From contig CAWZYM010000442.1 of NCBI GenBank assembly GCA_963966185.1, forward strand, positions 1-64,000: 64,000 nucleotides of DNA. The letters run 5' to 3'. A program made the position numbers and the translations under genes. This document shows positions 43,101-56,683 of the stretch, piece by piece. The stretch is from Rhabditoides inermis (Eukaryota; Nematoda; Chromadorea; Rhabditida; Rhabditidae). The first letter of the stretch is position 1; every line of letters begins with the position of its first letter. The notes below the pieces were generated by a model. It was not told the DNA's origin, did no database searches, and saw only the letters and a program-made list of their open reading frames with translations.

Positions 43101-45985
43101 TGTTGCAGAGATGTGCAGAGATGTTTGAGATGTTTGCAGAGATGTCTGAGATGTTTGCAGAGATGACTGAGATGTTGCAGAGATGTTGCAGAGATGTGCA
43201 GAGATGTTTGAGATGTTTGCAGAGATGTCTCAGATGTTTGCAGAGATGACTGAGATGTTGCAGAGATGTTGCAGAGATGTGCAGAGATGTTTGAGATGTT
43301 TGCAGAGATGTCTGAGATGTTGCAGAGATGTCTGAGATGTTGCAGAGATGTTGCAGAGATGTGCAGAGATGTTTGAGATGTTTGCAGAGATGTCTGAGAT
43401 GTTTGCAGAGATGTCTGAGATGTTGCAGAGATGTTGCAGAGATGTGCAGAGATGTTTGAGATGTTTGCAGAGATGTCTGAGATGTTTGCAGAGATGTCTG
43501 AGATGTTGCAGAGATGTTGCAGAGATGTGCAGAGATGTTTGAGATGCAGAGATGTCTGAGATGTTGCAGAGATGTCTGAGATGTTGCAGAGATGTTGCAG
43601 AGATGTGCAGAGATGTTTGAGATGTTTGCAGAGATGTCTGAGATGTTTGCAGAGATGTCTGAGATGTTGCAGAGATGTTGCAGAGATGTGCAGAGATGTT
43701 TGAGATGTTTGCAGAGATGTCTGAGATGTTTGCAGAGATGTCTGAGATGTTGCAAAGATGTTGCAGAGATGTGCAGAGATGTTTGAGATGTTTGCAGAGA
43801 TGTCTGAGATGTTTGCAGAGATGTCTGAGATGTTGCAGAGATGTTGCAGAGATGTGCAGAGATGTTTGAGATGTTTGCAGAGATGTCTGAGATGTTTGCA
43901 GAGATGACTGAGATGTTGCAGAGATGTTGCAGAGATGTGCAGAGATGTTTGAGATGTTTGCAGAGATGTCTGAGATGTTTGCAGAGATGATTGAGATGTT
44001 GCAGAGATGTTGCAGAGATGTGCAGAGATGTTTGAGATGTTTGCAGAGATGTCTGAGATGTTGCAGAGATGTCTGAGATGTTGCAGAGATGTTGCAGAGA
44101 TGTGCAGAGATGTTTGAGATGTTTGCAGAGATGTCTGAGATGTTTGCAGAGATGTCTGAGATGTTGCAGAGATGTTGCAGAGATGTGCAGAGATGTTTGA
44201 GATGTTTGCAGAGATGTCTGAGATGTTTGCAGAGATGTCTGAGATGTTGCAGAGATGTTGCAGAGATGTGCAGAGATGTTTGAGATGCAGAGATGTCTGA
44301 GATGTTGCAGAGATGTCTGAGATGTTGCAGAGATGTTGCAGAGATGTGCAGAGATGTTTGAGATGTTTGCAGAGATGTCTGAGATGTTTGCAGAGATGTC
44401 TGAGATGTTGCAGAGATGTTGCAGAGATGTGCAGAGATGTCTGAGATGTTGCAGAGATGTTGCAGAGATGTGCAGAGATGTCTGAGATGTTTGCAGAGAT
44501 GTCTGAGATGTTGCAGAGATGTTGCAGAGATGTGCAGAGATGTTTGAGATGTTTGCAGAGGATGTCTAAGATGTTGCAAAGATGTTGCAGAGATGTTTGA
44601 GACGTTTGCAGAGATGTCTGAGATGTTTGCAGAGATGTCTGAGATGTTGCAGAGATGTTGCAGAGATGTGCAGAGATGTGCAGAGATGTTTGCAGAGATG
44701 TCTGAGATGTTTGCAGAGATGTCTGAGATGTTGCAGAGATGTTGCAGAGATGTGCAGAGATGTTTGAGATGTTTGCAGAGATGCCTGAGATGTTTGCAGA
44801 GATGTCTAAGATGTTGCAAAGATGTTGCAGAGATGTTTGAGACGTTTGCAGAGATGTCTGAGATGTTTGCAGAGATGTCTGAGATGTTGCAGAGATGTTG
44901 CAGAGATGTGCAGAGATGTCTGAGATGTTTGCAGAGATGTCTGAGATGTTGCAGAGATGTTGCAGAGATGTGCAGAGATGTTTGAGATGTTTGCAGAGAT
45001 GTCTGAGATGTTTGCAGAGATGTCTGAGATGTTGCAGAGATGTTGCAGAGATGTGCAGAGATGTCTGAGATGTTTGCAGAGATGTCTGAGATGTTGCAGA
45101 GATGTTGCAGAGATGTGCAGAGATGTTTGAGATGTTTGCAGAGATGTCTGAGATGTTGCAGAGATGTCTGAGATGTTGCAGAGATGTTGCAGAGATGTGC
45201 AGAGATGTTTGAGATGTTTGCAGAGATGTCTGAGATGTTTGCCGAGATGTCTGAGATGTTGCAGAGATGTTGCAGAGATGTGCAGAGATGTTTGAGATGT
45301 TTGCAGAGATGTCTGAGATGTTTGCAGAGATGTCTGAGATGTTGCAGAGATGTTGCAGAGATGTGCAGAGACGTTTGAGATGTTTGCAGAGATGTCTGAG
45401 ATGTTTGCAGAGATGTCTGAGATGTTGCAGAGATGTTGCAGAGATGTGCAGAGATGTTTGAGATGTTTGCAGAGATGTCTGAGATGTTTGCAGAGATGTC
45501 TGAGATGTTGCAGAGATGTTGCAGAGATGTGCAGAGATGTCTGGGATGTTTGCAGAGATGTCTGAGATGTTGCAGAGATGTTGCAGAGATGTGCAGAGAT
45601 GTTTGAGATGTTTGCAGAGATGTCTGAGATGTTTGCAGAGATGACTGAGATGTTGCAGAGATGTTGCAGAGATGTGCAGAGATGTTTGAGATGTTTGCAG
45701 AGATGTCTGAGATGTTTGCAGAGATGTCTGAGATGTTGCAAAGATGTTGCAGAGATGTGCAGAGATGTTTGAGATGTTTGCAGAGATGTCTGAGATGTTT
45801 GCAGAGATGTCTGAGATGTTGCAGAGATGTTGCAGAGATGTGCAGAGATGTTTGAGATGCAGAGATGTTTGAGATGCAGAGGTGTCTGAGATGTTGCAGA
45901 GATATTGCAGAGATGTGCAGAGATGTTTGAGATGTTTGCAGAGATGTCTGAGATGTTGCAGAGATGTTGCAGAGATGTGCAGAGA
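40100..45985. repeat. Family 2 HOR: copies at 40.1 and 42.7 kb of the 33.4-kb module
   Basis: The module beginning near 33412 recurs at 40102 (offset 6690, to about 42210) and at 42708 (offset 9296, to about 45985). The latter two lie 2606 bp apart. GTCTAAG doublets with 240-bp spacing mark 41958/42198 and 44564/44804. About 43550-45540 matches 58710-60700 (offset 15160), with GATATTGC near 60510 as one difference. Confidence 0.87.
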
Positions 45986-47369
45986 TGTCTGAGATGTTGC
46001 AGAGATGTTGCAGAAATGTGCAGAGATGTTTGAGATGTTTGCAGAGATGTCTGAGATGTTTGCAAAGATGTCTGAGATGTTGCAGAGATGTTGCAGAGAT
46101 GTTGCAGAGATGTGCAGAGATGTTTGAGATGTTTGCAGAGATGTCTGAGATGTTTGCAGAGATGTCTGAGATGTTGCAAAGATGTTGCAGAGAGTCTGAG
46201 ATGTTGCAGAGATGTTGCAGAGATGTGCAGAGATGTTTGAGATGTTTGCAGAGATGTCTGAGATGTTTGCAGAGATGTCTGAGATGTTGCAAAGATGTTG
46301 CAGAGATGTGCAGAGATGTTTGAGATGTTTGCAGAGATGTCTGAGATGTTTGCAGAGATGTCTGAGATGTTGCAGAGTTGTTGCAAAGATGTGCAGAGAT
46401 GTTTGAGATGTTTGCAGAGATGTCTGAGATGTTTGCAGAGATGTCTGAGATGTTGCAGAGATGTTGCAGATATGTGCAGAGATGTTTGAGATGCAGAGAT
46501 GTTTGAGATGCAGAGATGTCTGAGATGTTGCAGAGATGTTGCAGAGATGTGCAGAGATGTGCAGAGATGTTTGAGATGCAGAAATGTCTGAGATGTTGCA
46601 GAGATGTTGCAGAGATGTGCAGAGATGTTTGAGATGTTTGCAGAGATGTCTGAGATGTTTGCAGAGATGTCTGAGATGTTGCAGAGATGTTGCAGAGATG
46701 TGCAGAGATGTTTGAGATGTTTGCAGAGATGTCTGAGATGTTTGCAGTGATGTCTGAGATGTTGCAGAGATTTTGCAGAGATGTGCAGAGATGTTTGAGA
46801 TGTTTGCAGAGATGTCTGAGATGTTTGCAGAGATGTCTGAGATGTTGCAGAGATGTTGCAGAGAGTCTGAGATGTTGCAGAGATGTTGCAGAGATGTGCA
46901 GAGATGTTTGAGATGTTTGCAGAGATGTCTGAGATGTTTGCAGAGTTGTCTGAGATGTTGCAGAGATGTTGCAGAGATGTTTGCAGAGATGTCTGAGATG
47001 TTTGCAGAGATGTCTGATGTTTGCAGAGATGTCTGAGATGTTGCAGAGATGTTGCAGAGAGTCTGAGATGTTGCAGAGATGTTGCAGAGATGTGCAGAGA
47101 TGTTTGAGATGTTTGCAGAGATGTCTGAGATGTTTGCAGAGATGTCTGAGATGTTGCAAAGATGTTTGAGATGTTTGCAGAGATGTCTGAGATGTTTGCA
47201 GAGATGACTGAGATGTTGCAGAGATGTTGCAGAGATGTGCAGAGATGTTTGAGATGTTTGCAGAGATGTCTGAGATGTTGCAGAGATGTTGCAGAGAGTC
47301 TGAGATGTTGCAGAGATGTTGCACAGATGTGCAGAGATGTTTGAGATGTTTGCAGAGACGTCTGAGATG

Positions 47370-47392
47370 TCTCTGCAAACATCTCAAACATC
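47370..47392 (-). repeat. Inverted satellite B fragment, copy 5
   Basis: Same inversion. Downstream of it the sequence joins a segment shared with 38.72-39.6 kb rather than the usual continuation, so a recombination joint lies within about 100 bp of the hairpin. Confidence 0.95.
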
Positions 47393-49199
47393 GAGATGTT
47401 TGCAGAGATGTCTGAGATGTTTGCAGAGATGTCTGAGATGTTGCAGAGATGTTGCAGAGATGTGCAGAGATGTTTGCAGAGATGACTGAGATGTTGCAGA
47501 GATGTTGCAGAGATGTGCAGAGATGTTTGAGATGTTTGCAGAGATGTCTGAGATGTTTGCAGAGATGTCTGAGATGTTGCAAAGATGTTGCAGAGATGTG
47601 CAGAGATGTTTGAGATGTTTGCAGAGATGTCTGAGATGTTTGCAGAGATGTCTGAGATGTTGCAGAGATGTTGCAGAGATGTGCAGAGATGTTTGAGATG
47701 CAGAGATGTTTGAGATGCAGAGGTGTCTGAGATGTTGCAGAGATATTGCAGAGATGTGCAGAGATGTTTGAGATGTTTGCAGAGATGTCTGAGATGTTGC
47801 AGAGATGTTGCAGAGATGTGCAGAGATGTCTGAGATGTTGCAGAGATGTTGCAGAAATGTGCAGAGATGTTTGAGATGTTTGCAGAGATGTCTGAGATGT
47901 TTGCAAAGATGTCTGAGATGTTGCAGAGATGTTGCAGAGATGTGCAGAGATGTTTGAGATGTTTGCAGAGATGTCTGAGATGTTTGCAGAGATGTCTGAG
48001 ATGTTGCAAAGATGTTGCAGAGAGTCTGAGATGTTGCAGAGATGTTGCAGAGATGTGCAGAGATGTTTGAGATGTTTGCAGAGATGTCTGAGATGTTTGC
48101 AGAGATGTCTGAGATGTTGCAAAGATGTTGCAGAGATGTGCAGAGATGTTTGAGATGTTTGCAGAGATGTCTGAGATGTTTGCAGAGATGTCTGAGATGT
48201 TGCAGAGTTGTTGCAAAGATGTGCAGAGATGTTTGAGATGTTTGCAGAGATGTCTGAGATGTTTGCAGAGATGTCTGAGATGTTGCAGAGATGTTGCAGA
48301 TATGTGCAGAGATGTTTGAGATGCAGAGATGTTTGAGATGCAGAGATGTCTGAGATGTTGCAGAGATGTTGCAGAGATGTGCAGAGATGTGCAGAGATGT
48401 TTGAGATGCAGAAATGTCTGAGATGTTGCAGAGATGTTGCAGAGATGTGCAGAGATGTTTGAGATGTTTGCAGAGATGTCTGAGATGTTTGCAGAGATGT
48501 CTGAGATGTTGCAGAGATGTTGCAGAGATGTGCAGAGATGTTTGAGATGTTTGCAGAGATGTCTGAGATGTTTGCAGTGATGTCTGAGATGTTGCAGAGA
48601 TTTTGCAGAGATGTGCAGAGATGTTTGAGATGTTTGCAGAGATGTCTGAGATGTTTGCAGAGATGTCTGAGATGTTGCAGAGATGTTGCAGAGAGTCTGA
48701 GATGTTGCAGAGATGTTGCAGAGATGTGCAGAGATGTTTGAGATGTTTGCAGAGATGTCTGAGATGTTTGCAGAGTTGTCTGAGATGTTGCAGAGATGTT
48801 GCAGAGATGTTTGCAGAGATGTCTGAGATGTTTGCAGAGATGTCTGATGTTTGCAGAGATGTCTGAGATGTTGCAGAGATGTTGCAGAGAGTCTGAGATG
48901 TTGCAGAGATGTTGCAGAGATGTGCAGAGATGTTTGAGATGTTTGCAGAGATGTCTGAGATGTTTGCAGAGATGTCTGAGATGTTGCAAAGATGTTTGAG
49001 ATGTTTGCAGAGATGTCTGAGATGTTTGCAGAGATGACTGAGATGTTGCAGAGATGTTGCAGAGATGTGCAGAGATGTTTGAGATGTTTGCAGAGATGTC
49101 TGAGATGTTGCAGAGATGTTGCAGAGAGTCTGAGATGTTGCAGAGATGTTGCACAGATGTGCAGAGATGTTTGAGATGTTTGCAGAGACGTCTGAGATG

Positions 49200-49222
49200 T
49201 CTCTGCAAACATCTCAAACATC
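49200..49222 (-). repeat. Inverted satellite B fragment, copy 6
   Basis: Same inversion, 1830 bp after copy 5 and 19944 bp after copy 4, in the near-identical long-range duplicate. Confidence 0.95.
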
Positions 49223-52200
49223 GAGATGTTTGCAGAGATGTCTGAGATGTTTGCAGAGATGTCTGAGATGTTGCAGAGATGTTGCAGAGATGTGCAGAGA
49301 TGTTTGAGATGTTTGCAGAGATGTTTGAGATGCAGAGATGTCTGAGATGTTGCAGAGATGTTGCAGAGATGTGCAGAGATGTTTGAGATGTTTGCAGAGA
49401 TGTCTGAGATGTTTGCAGAGATGTCTGAGATGTTGCAGAGATGTTGCAGAGAGTCTGAATTGTTGCAGAGATGTTGCAGAGTTGTGCAGAGATGTTTGAG
49501 ATGTTTGCAGAGATGTCTGAGATGTTTGCAGAGATGTCTGAGATGTTGCAGAGATGTTGCAGAGATAAGCAGAGATGTTTGAGATGTTTGCAGAGATGTT
49601 TGAGATGTTTGCAGAGATGTTTGAGATGTTTGCAGAGATGTCTGAGATGTTGCAGAGATGTTGCAGAGATGTGCAGAGATGTTTGAGATGTTTGCAGAGA
49701 TGTCTGAGATGTTTGCAGAGATGTCTGAGATGTTGCAGAGATGTTGCAGAGATGTGCAGAGATGTTTGAGATGCAGAGATGTTTGAGATGCAGAGATGTC
49801 TGAGATGTTGCAGAGATGTTGCAGAGATGTGCAGAGATGTGCAGAGATGTTTGCAGAGATGTCTGAGATGTTGCAGAGATGTTGCAGAGATGTGCAGAGA
49901 TGTTTGAGATGTTTGCAGAGATGTCTGAGATGTTTGCAGAGATGTCTGAGATGTTGCAGAGATGTTGCAGAGATGTGCAGAGATGTTTGAGATGTTTGTA
50001 GAGATGTCTGAGATGTTTGCAGAGATGTCTGAGATGTTGCAGAGATGTTGCAGAGATGTGCAGAGATGTTTGAGATGTTGCAGAGATGTTGCAGAGATGT
50101 GCAGAGATGTGCAGAGATGTTTGCAGAGATGTCTGAGATGTTTGCAGAGATGTCTGAGATGTTGCAAAGATGTTGCAGAGATGTGCAGAGATGTTTGAGA
50201 TGTTTGCAGAGATGTCTGAGATGTTTGCAGAGATGTCTGAGATGTTGCAGAGGTGTTGCAGAGATGTGCAGAGATGTTTGAGATGTTTGCAGAGATGTCT
50301 GAGATGTTTGCAGAGATGTTGCAGAGATGTGCAGAGATGTTTGAGATGTTTGCAGAGATGTCTGAGATGTTTGCAGAGATGTCTGAGATGTTGCAGAGAT
50401 GTTGCAGAGATGTGCAGAGACGTTTGAGATGTTTGCAGAGATGTCTGAGATGTTGCAGAGATGTTGCAGAGATGTGCAGAGATGTTTGAGATGTTTGCAG
50501 AGATGTCTGAGATGTTTGCAGAGATGTTGCAGAGATGTGCAGAGATGTTTGAGATGCAGAGATGTTGCAGAGATGTGCAGAGATGTGCAGAGATGTTTGC
50601 AGAGATGTCTGAGATGTTGCAGAGATGTTGCAGAGATGTGCAGAGATGTTTGAGATGTTTGCCGAGATGTCTGAGATGTTTGCAGAGATGTCTGAGATGT
50701 TGCAGAGATGTTGCAGAGATGTGCAGAGATGTTTGAGATGTTTGCAGAGATGTCTGAGATGTTTGCAGAGATGTCTGAGATGTTGCAGAGATGTTGCAGA
50801 GATGTGCAGAGATGTTTGAGATGTTGCAGAGAGTCTGAGATGTGTCATCAGAGATGTCTGAGATGTTGCAGAGATGTTGCAGAGATGTGCAGAGATGTTT
50901 GAGATGTTTGCAGAGATGTCTGAGATGTTGCAGAGATGTCTGAGATGTTGCAGAGATGTTGCAGAGATGTGCAGAGATGTTTGAGAGGTTTGCAGAGGAT
51001 GTCTGAGATGTTTGCAGAGATGACTGAGATGTTGCAGAGATGTTGCAGAGATGTGCAGAGATGTTTGAGATGTTTGCAGAGATGTCTGAGATGTTTGCAG
51101 AGATGTCTGAGATGTTGCAGAGATGTTGCAGAGATGTGCAGAGATGTCTGAGATGTTTGCAGATATGTCTGAGATGTTGCAGAGATGTTGCAGAGATGTC
51201 CAGAGATGTTTGAGATGTTTGCAGAGGATGTCTAAGATGTTGCAAAGATGTTGCAGAGATGTTTGAGACGTTTGCAGAGATGTCTGAGATGTTTGCAGAG
51301 ATGTCTGAGATGTTGCAGAGATGTTGCAGAGATGTGCAGAGATGTGCAGAGATGTTTGCAGAGATGTCTGAGATGTTTGCAGAGATGTCTGAGATGTTGC
51401 AGAGATGTTGCAGAGATGTGCAGAGATGTTTGAGATGTTTGCAGAGGATGTCTAAGATGTTGCAAAGATGTTGCAGAGATGTTTGAGACGTTTGCAGAGA
51501 TGTCTGAGATGTTTGCAGAGATGTCTGAGATGTTGCAGAGATGTTGCAGAGATGTGCAGAGATGTCTGAGATGTTTGCAGAGATGTCTGAGATGTTGCAG
51601 AGACGTTGCAGAGATGTGCAGAGATGTTTGAGATGTTTGCAGAGATGTCTGAGATGTTTGCAGAGATGTTGCAGAGATGTGCAGAGATGTTTGAGATGTT
51701 TGCAGAGATGTCTGAGATGTTTGCAGAGATGCCTGCGATGTTGCAGAGATGTTGCAGAGATGTGCAGAGATGTTTGAGATGTTTGCAGAGATGTCTGAGA
51801 TGTTTGCAGAGATGCCTGCGATGTTGCAGAGATGTTGCAGAGATGTGCAGAGATGTTTGAGATGTTTGCAGAGATGTCTGAGATGTTTACAGAGATGTCT
51901 GAGATGTTGCAGAGATGTTGCAGAGATGTGCAGAGATGTTTGAGATGTTTGCAGAGATGTCTGAGATGTTTGCAGAGATGTCTGAGATGTTGCAGAGATG
52001 TTGCAGAGAGTCTGAGATGTTGCAGAGATGTTGCAGAGATGTGCAGAGATGTTTGAGATGTTTGCAGAGATGTCTGAGATGTTTGCAGAGATGTCTGAGA
52101 TGTTGCAGAGATGTTGCAGAGATGTGCAGAGATGTTTGAGATGTTTGCAGAGATGTCTGAGATGTTTGCAGAGATGTCTGAGATGTTGCAGAGATGTTGC

Positions 52201-55200
52201 AGAGAGTCTGAGATGTTGCAGAGATGTTGCAGAGATGTGCAGAGATGTTTGAGATTGTTTGCAGAGATGTCTGAGATGTTTGCAGAGATGTCTGAGATGT
52301 TGCAAAGATGTTGCAGAGATGTGCAGAGATGTCTGAGATGTTTGCAGAAATGTCTGAGATGTTGCAGAGTTGTTGCAGAGTTGTGCAGAGATGTTTGAGA
52401 TGTTTGCAGAGATGTCTGAGATGTTTGCAGAGATGTCTGAGATGTTGCAGAGATGTTGCAGAGATGTGCAGAGATGTTTGAGATGCAGAGATGTTTGAGA
52501 TGCAGAGGTGTCTGAGATGTTGCAGAGATATTGCAGAGATGTGCAGAGATGTTTGAGATGTTTGCAGAGATGTCTGAGATGTTGCAGAGATGTTGCAGAG
52601 ATGTGCAGAGATGTCTGAGATGTTGCAGAGATGTTGCAGAAATGTGCAGAGATGTTTGAGATGTTTGCAGAGATGTCTGAGATGTTTGCAGAGATGTCTG
52701 AGATGTTGCAAAGATGTTGCAGAGAGTCTGAGATGTTGCAGAGATGTTGCAGAGATGTGCAGAGATGTTTGAGATGTTTGCAGAGATGTCTGAGATGTTT
52801 GCAAAGATGTCTGAGATGTTGCAAAGATGTTGCAGAGATGTGCAGAGATGTTTGAGATGTTTGCAGAGATGTCTGAGATGTTTGCAGAGATGTCTGAGAT
52901 GTTGCAGAGTTGTTGCAAAGATGTGCAGAGATGTTTGAGATGTTTGCAGAGATGTCTGAGATGTTTGCAGAGATGTCTGAGATGTTGCAGAGATGTTGCA
53001 GATATGTGCAGAGATGTTTGAGATGCAGAGATGTTTGAGATGCAGAGATGTCTGAGATGTTGCAGAGATGTTGCAGAGATGTGCAGAGATGTGCAGAGAT
53101 GTTTGAGATGCAGAAATGTCTGAGATGTTGCAGAGATGTTGCAGAGATGTGCAGAGATGTTTGAGATGTTTGCAGAGATGTCTGAGATGTTTGCAGAGAT
53201 GTCTGAGATGTTGCAGAGATGTTGCAGAGATGTGCAGAGATGTTTGAGATGTTTGCAGAGATGTCTGAGATGTTTGCAGTGATGTCTGAGATGTTGCAGA
53301 GATTTTGCAGAGATGTGCAGAGATGTTTGAGATGTTTGCAGAGATGTCTGAGATGTTTGCAGAGATGTCTGAGATGTTGCAGAGATGTTGCAGAGAGTCT
53401 GAGATGTTGCAGAGATGTTGCAGAGATGTGCAGAGATGTTTGAGATGTTTGCAGAGATGTCTGAGATGTTTGCAGAGTTGTCTGAGATGTTGCAGAGATG
53501 TTGCAGAGATGTTTGCAGAGATGTCTGAGATGTTTGCAGAGATGTCTGATGTTTGCAGAGATGTCTGAGATGTTGCAGAGATGTTGCAGAGAGTCTGAGA
53601 TGTTGCAGAGATGTTGCAGAGATGTGCAGAGATGTTTGAGATGTTTGCAGAGATGTCTGAGATGTTTGCAGAGATGTCTGAGATGTTGCAAAGATGTTTG
53701 AGATGTTTGCAGAGATGTCTGAGATGTTTGCAGAGATGACTGAGATGTTGCAGAGATGTTGCAGAGATGTGCAGAGATGTTTGAGATGTTTGCAGAGATG
53801 TCTGAGATGTTGCAGAGATGTTGCAGAGAGTCTGAGATGTTGCAGAGATGTTGCACAGATGTTCAGAGATGTTTGAGATGTTTGCAGAGATGTCTGAGAT
53901 GTTTGCAGAGATGTCTGAGATGTTGCAGAGATGTTGCAGAGATGTGCAGAGATGTTTGAGATGTTTGCAGAGATGTTTGAGATGCAGAGATGTCTGAGAT
54001 GTTGCAGAGATGTTGCAGAGATGTGCAGAGATGTTTGAGATGTTTGCAGAGATGTCTGAGATGTTTGCAGAGATGTCTGAGATGTTGCAGAGATGTTGCA
54101 GAGAGTCTGAATAGTTGCAGAGATGTTGCAGAGTTGTGCAGAGATGTTTGAGATGTTTGCAGAGATGTCTGAGATGTTTGCAGAGATGTCTGAGATGTTG
54201 CAGAGATGTTGCAGAGATAAGCAGAGATGTTTGAGATGTTTGCAGAGATGTTTGAGATGTTTGCAGAGATGTTTGAGATGTTTGCAGAGATGTCTGAGAT
54301 GTTGCAGAGATGTTGCAGAGATGTGCAGAGATGTTTGAGATGTTTGCAGAGATGTCTGAGATGTTTGCAGAGATGTCTGAGATGTTGCAGAGATGTTGCA
54401 GAGATGTGCAGAGATGTTTGAGATGCAGAGATGTTTGAGATGCAGAGATGTCTGAGATGTTGCAGAGATGTTGCAGAGATGTGCAGAGATGTGCAGAGAT
54501 GTTTGCAGAGATGTCTGAGATGTTGCAGAGATGTTGCAGAGATGTGCAGAGATGTTTGAGATGTTTGCAGAGATGTCTGAGATGTTTGCAGAGATGTCTG
54601 AGATGTTGCAGAGATGTTGCAGAGATGTGCAGAGATGTTTGAGATGTTTGTAGAGATGTCTGAGATGTTTGCAGAGATGTCTGAGATGTTGCAGAGATGT
54701 TGCAGAGATGTGCAGAGATGTTTGAGATGTTGCAGAGATGTTGCAGAGATGTGCAGAGATGTGCAGAGATGTTTGCAGAGATGTCTGAGATGTTTGCAGA
54801 GATGTCTGAGATGTTGCAAAGATGTTGCAGAGATGTGCAGAGATGTTTGAGATGTTTGCAGAGATGTCTGAGATGTTTGCAGAGATGTCTGAGATGTTGC
54901 AGAGGTGTTGCAGAGATGTGCAGAGATGTTTGAGATGTTTGCAGAGATGTCTGAGATGTTTGCAGAGATGTTGCAGAGATGTGCAGAGATGTTTGAGATG
55001 TTTGCAGAGATGTCTGAGATGTTTGCAGAGATGTCTGAGATGTTGCAGAGATGTTGCAGAGATGTGCAGAGACGTTTGAGATGTTTGCAGAGATGTCTGA
55101 GATGTTGCAGAGATGTTGCAGAGATGTGCAGAGATGTTTGAGATGTTTGCAGAGATGTCTGAGATGTTTGCAGAGATGTTGCAGAGATGTGCAGAGATGT

Positions 55201-56648
55201 TTGAGATGCAGAGATGTTGCAGAGATGTGCAGAGATGTGCAGAGATGTTTGCAGAGATGTCTGAGATGTTGCAGAGATGTTGCAGAGATGTGCAGAGATG
55301 TTTGAGATGTTTGCCGAGATGTCTGAGATGTTTGCAGAGATGTCTGAGATGTTGCAGAGATGTTGCAGAGATGTGCAGAGATGTTTGAGATGTTTGCAGA
55401 GATGTCTGAGATGTTTGCAGAGATGTCTGAGATGTTGCAGAGATGTTGCAGAGATGTGCAGAGATGTTTGAGATGTTGCAGAGAGTCTGAGATGTGTCAT
55501 CAGAGATGTCTGAGATGTTGCAGAGATGTTGCAGAGATGTGCAGAGATGTTTGAGATGTTTGCAGAGATGTCTGAGATGTTGCAGAGATGTCTGAGATGT
55601 TGCAGAGATGTTGCAGAGATGTGCAGAGATGTTTGAGAGGTTTGCAGAGGATGTCTGAGATGTTTGCAGAGATGTCTGAGATGTTGCAGAGATGTTGCAG
55701 AGATGTCCAGAGATGTTTGAGATGTTTGCAGAGGATGTCTAAGATGTTGCAAAGATGTTGCAGAGATGTTTGAGACGTTTGCAGAGATGTCTGAGATGTT
55801 TGCAGAGATGTCTGAGATGTTGCAGAGATGTTGCAGAGATGTGCAGAGATGTGCAGAGATGTTTGCAGAGATGTCTGAGATGTTTGCAGAGATGTCTGAG
55901 ATGTTGCAGAGATGTTGCAGAGATGTGCAGAGATGTTTGAGATGTTTGCAGAGGATGTCTAAGATGTTGCAAAGATGTTGCAGAGATGTTTGAGACGTTT
56001 GCAGAGATGTCTGAGATGTTTGCAGAGATGTCTGAGATGTTGCAGAGATGTTGCAGAGATGTGCAGAGATGTCTGAGATGTTTGCAGAGATGTCTGAGAT
56101 GTTGCAGAGACGTTGCAGAGATGTGCAGAGATGTTTGAGATGTTTGCAGAGATGTCTGAGATGTTTGCAGAGATGTCTGAGATGTTGCAGAGATGTTGCA
56201 GAGATGTGCAGAGATGTCTGAGATGTTTGCAGAGATGTCTGAGATGTTGCAGAGATGTTGCAGAGATGTGCAGAGATGTTTGAGATGTTTGCAGAGATGT
56301 CTGAGATGTTGCAGAGATGTCTGAGATGTTGCAGAGATGTTGCAGAGATGTGCAGAGATGTTTGAGATGTTTGCAGAGATGTCTGAGATGTTTGCCGAGA
56401 TGTCTGAGATGTTGCAGAGATGTTGCAGAGATGTGCAGAGTTGTTTGAGATGTTTGCAGAGATGTCTGAGATGTTTGCAGAGATGTCTGAGATGTTGCAG
56501 AGATGTTGCAGAGATGTGCAGAGATGTTTGAGATGTTTGCAGAGATGTCTGAGATGTTTGCAGAGATGTCTGAGATGTTGCAGAGATGTTGCAGAGATGT
56601 GCAGATGTTGCAGAGATGTGCGATGTGTCTGAGATGTTTGCAGAGATG

Positions 56649-56683
56649 TCATGTTTGAGATGTTTTTCATGTTTGAGATGTTT
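56649..56683. repeat. 18-bp microduplication, second copy
   Basis: Same CATGTTTGAG doublet as at 32198, at the 24451-bp offset. It confirms that the two long blocks share a single origin. Confidence 0.92.

Larger units (their letters stand above)
45985..55651. repeat. Family 1 HOR modules resume
   Basis: A tandem duplication of 1830 bp relates about 46100-47400 to 47930-49230, both with the hairpin. 47684-51661 is the long-range duplicate of 27740-31717. GTCTAAG doublets at 51230/51450 and 55737/55957 (220 bp) and TGTCATCAG at 50843 and 55495 phase the modules (4507 bp between doublets). Two copies here lack features of their siblings: 53850-53900 has no hairpin, and near 54106 CTGAATAG replaces CTGAATTG. 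Confidence 0.87.
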
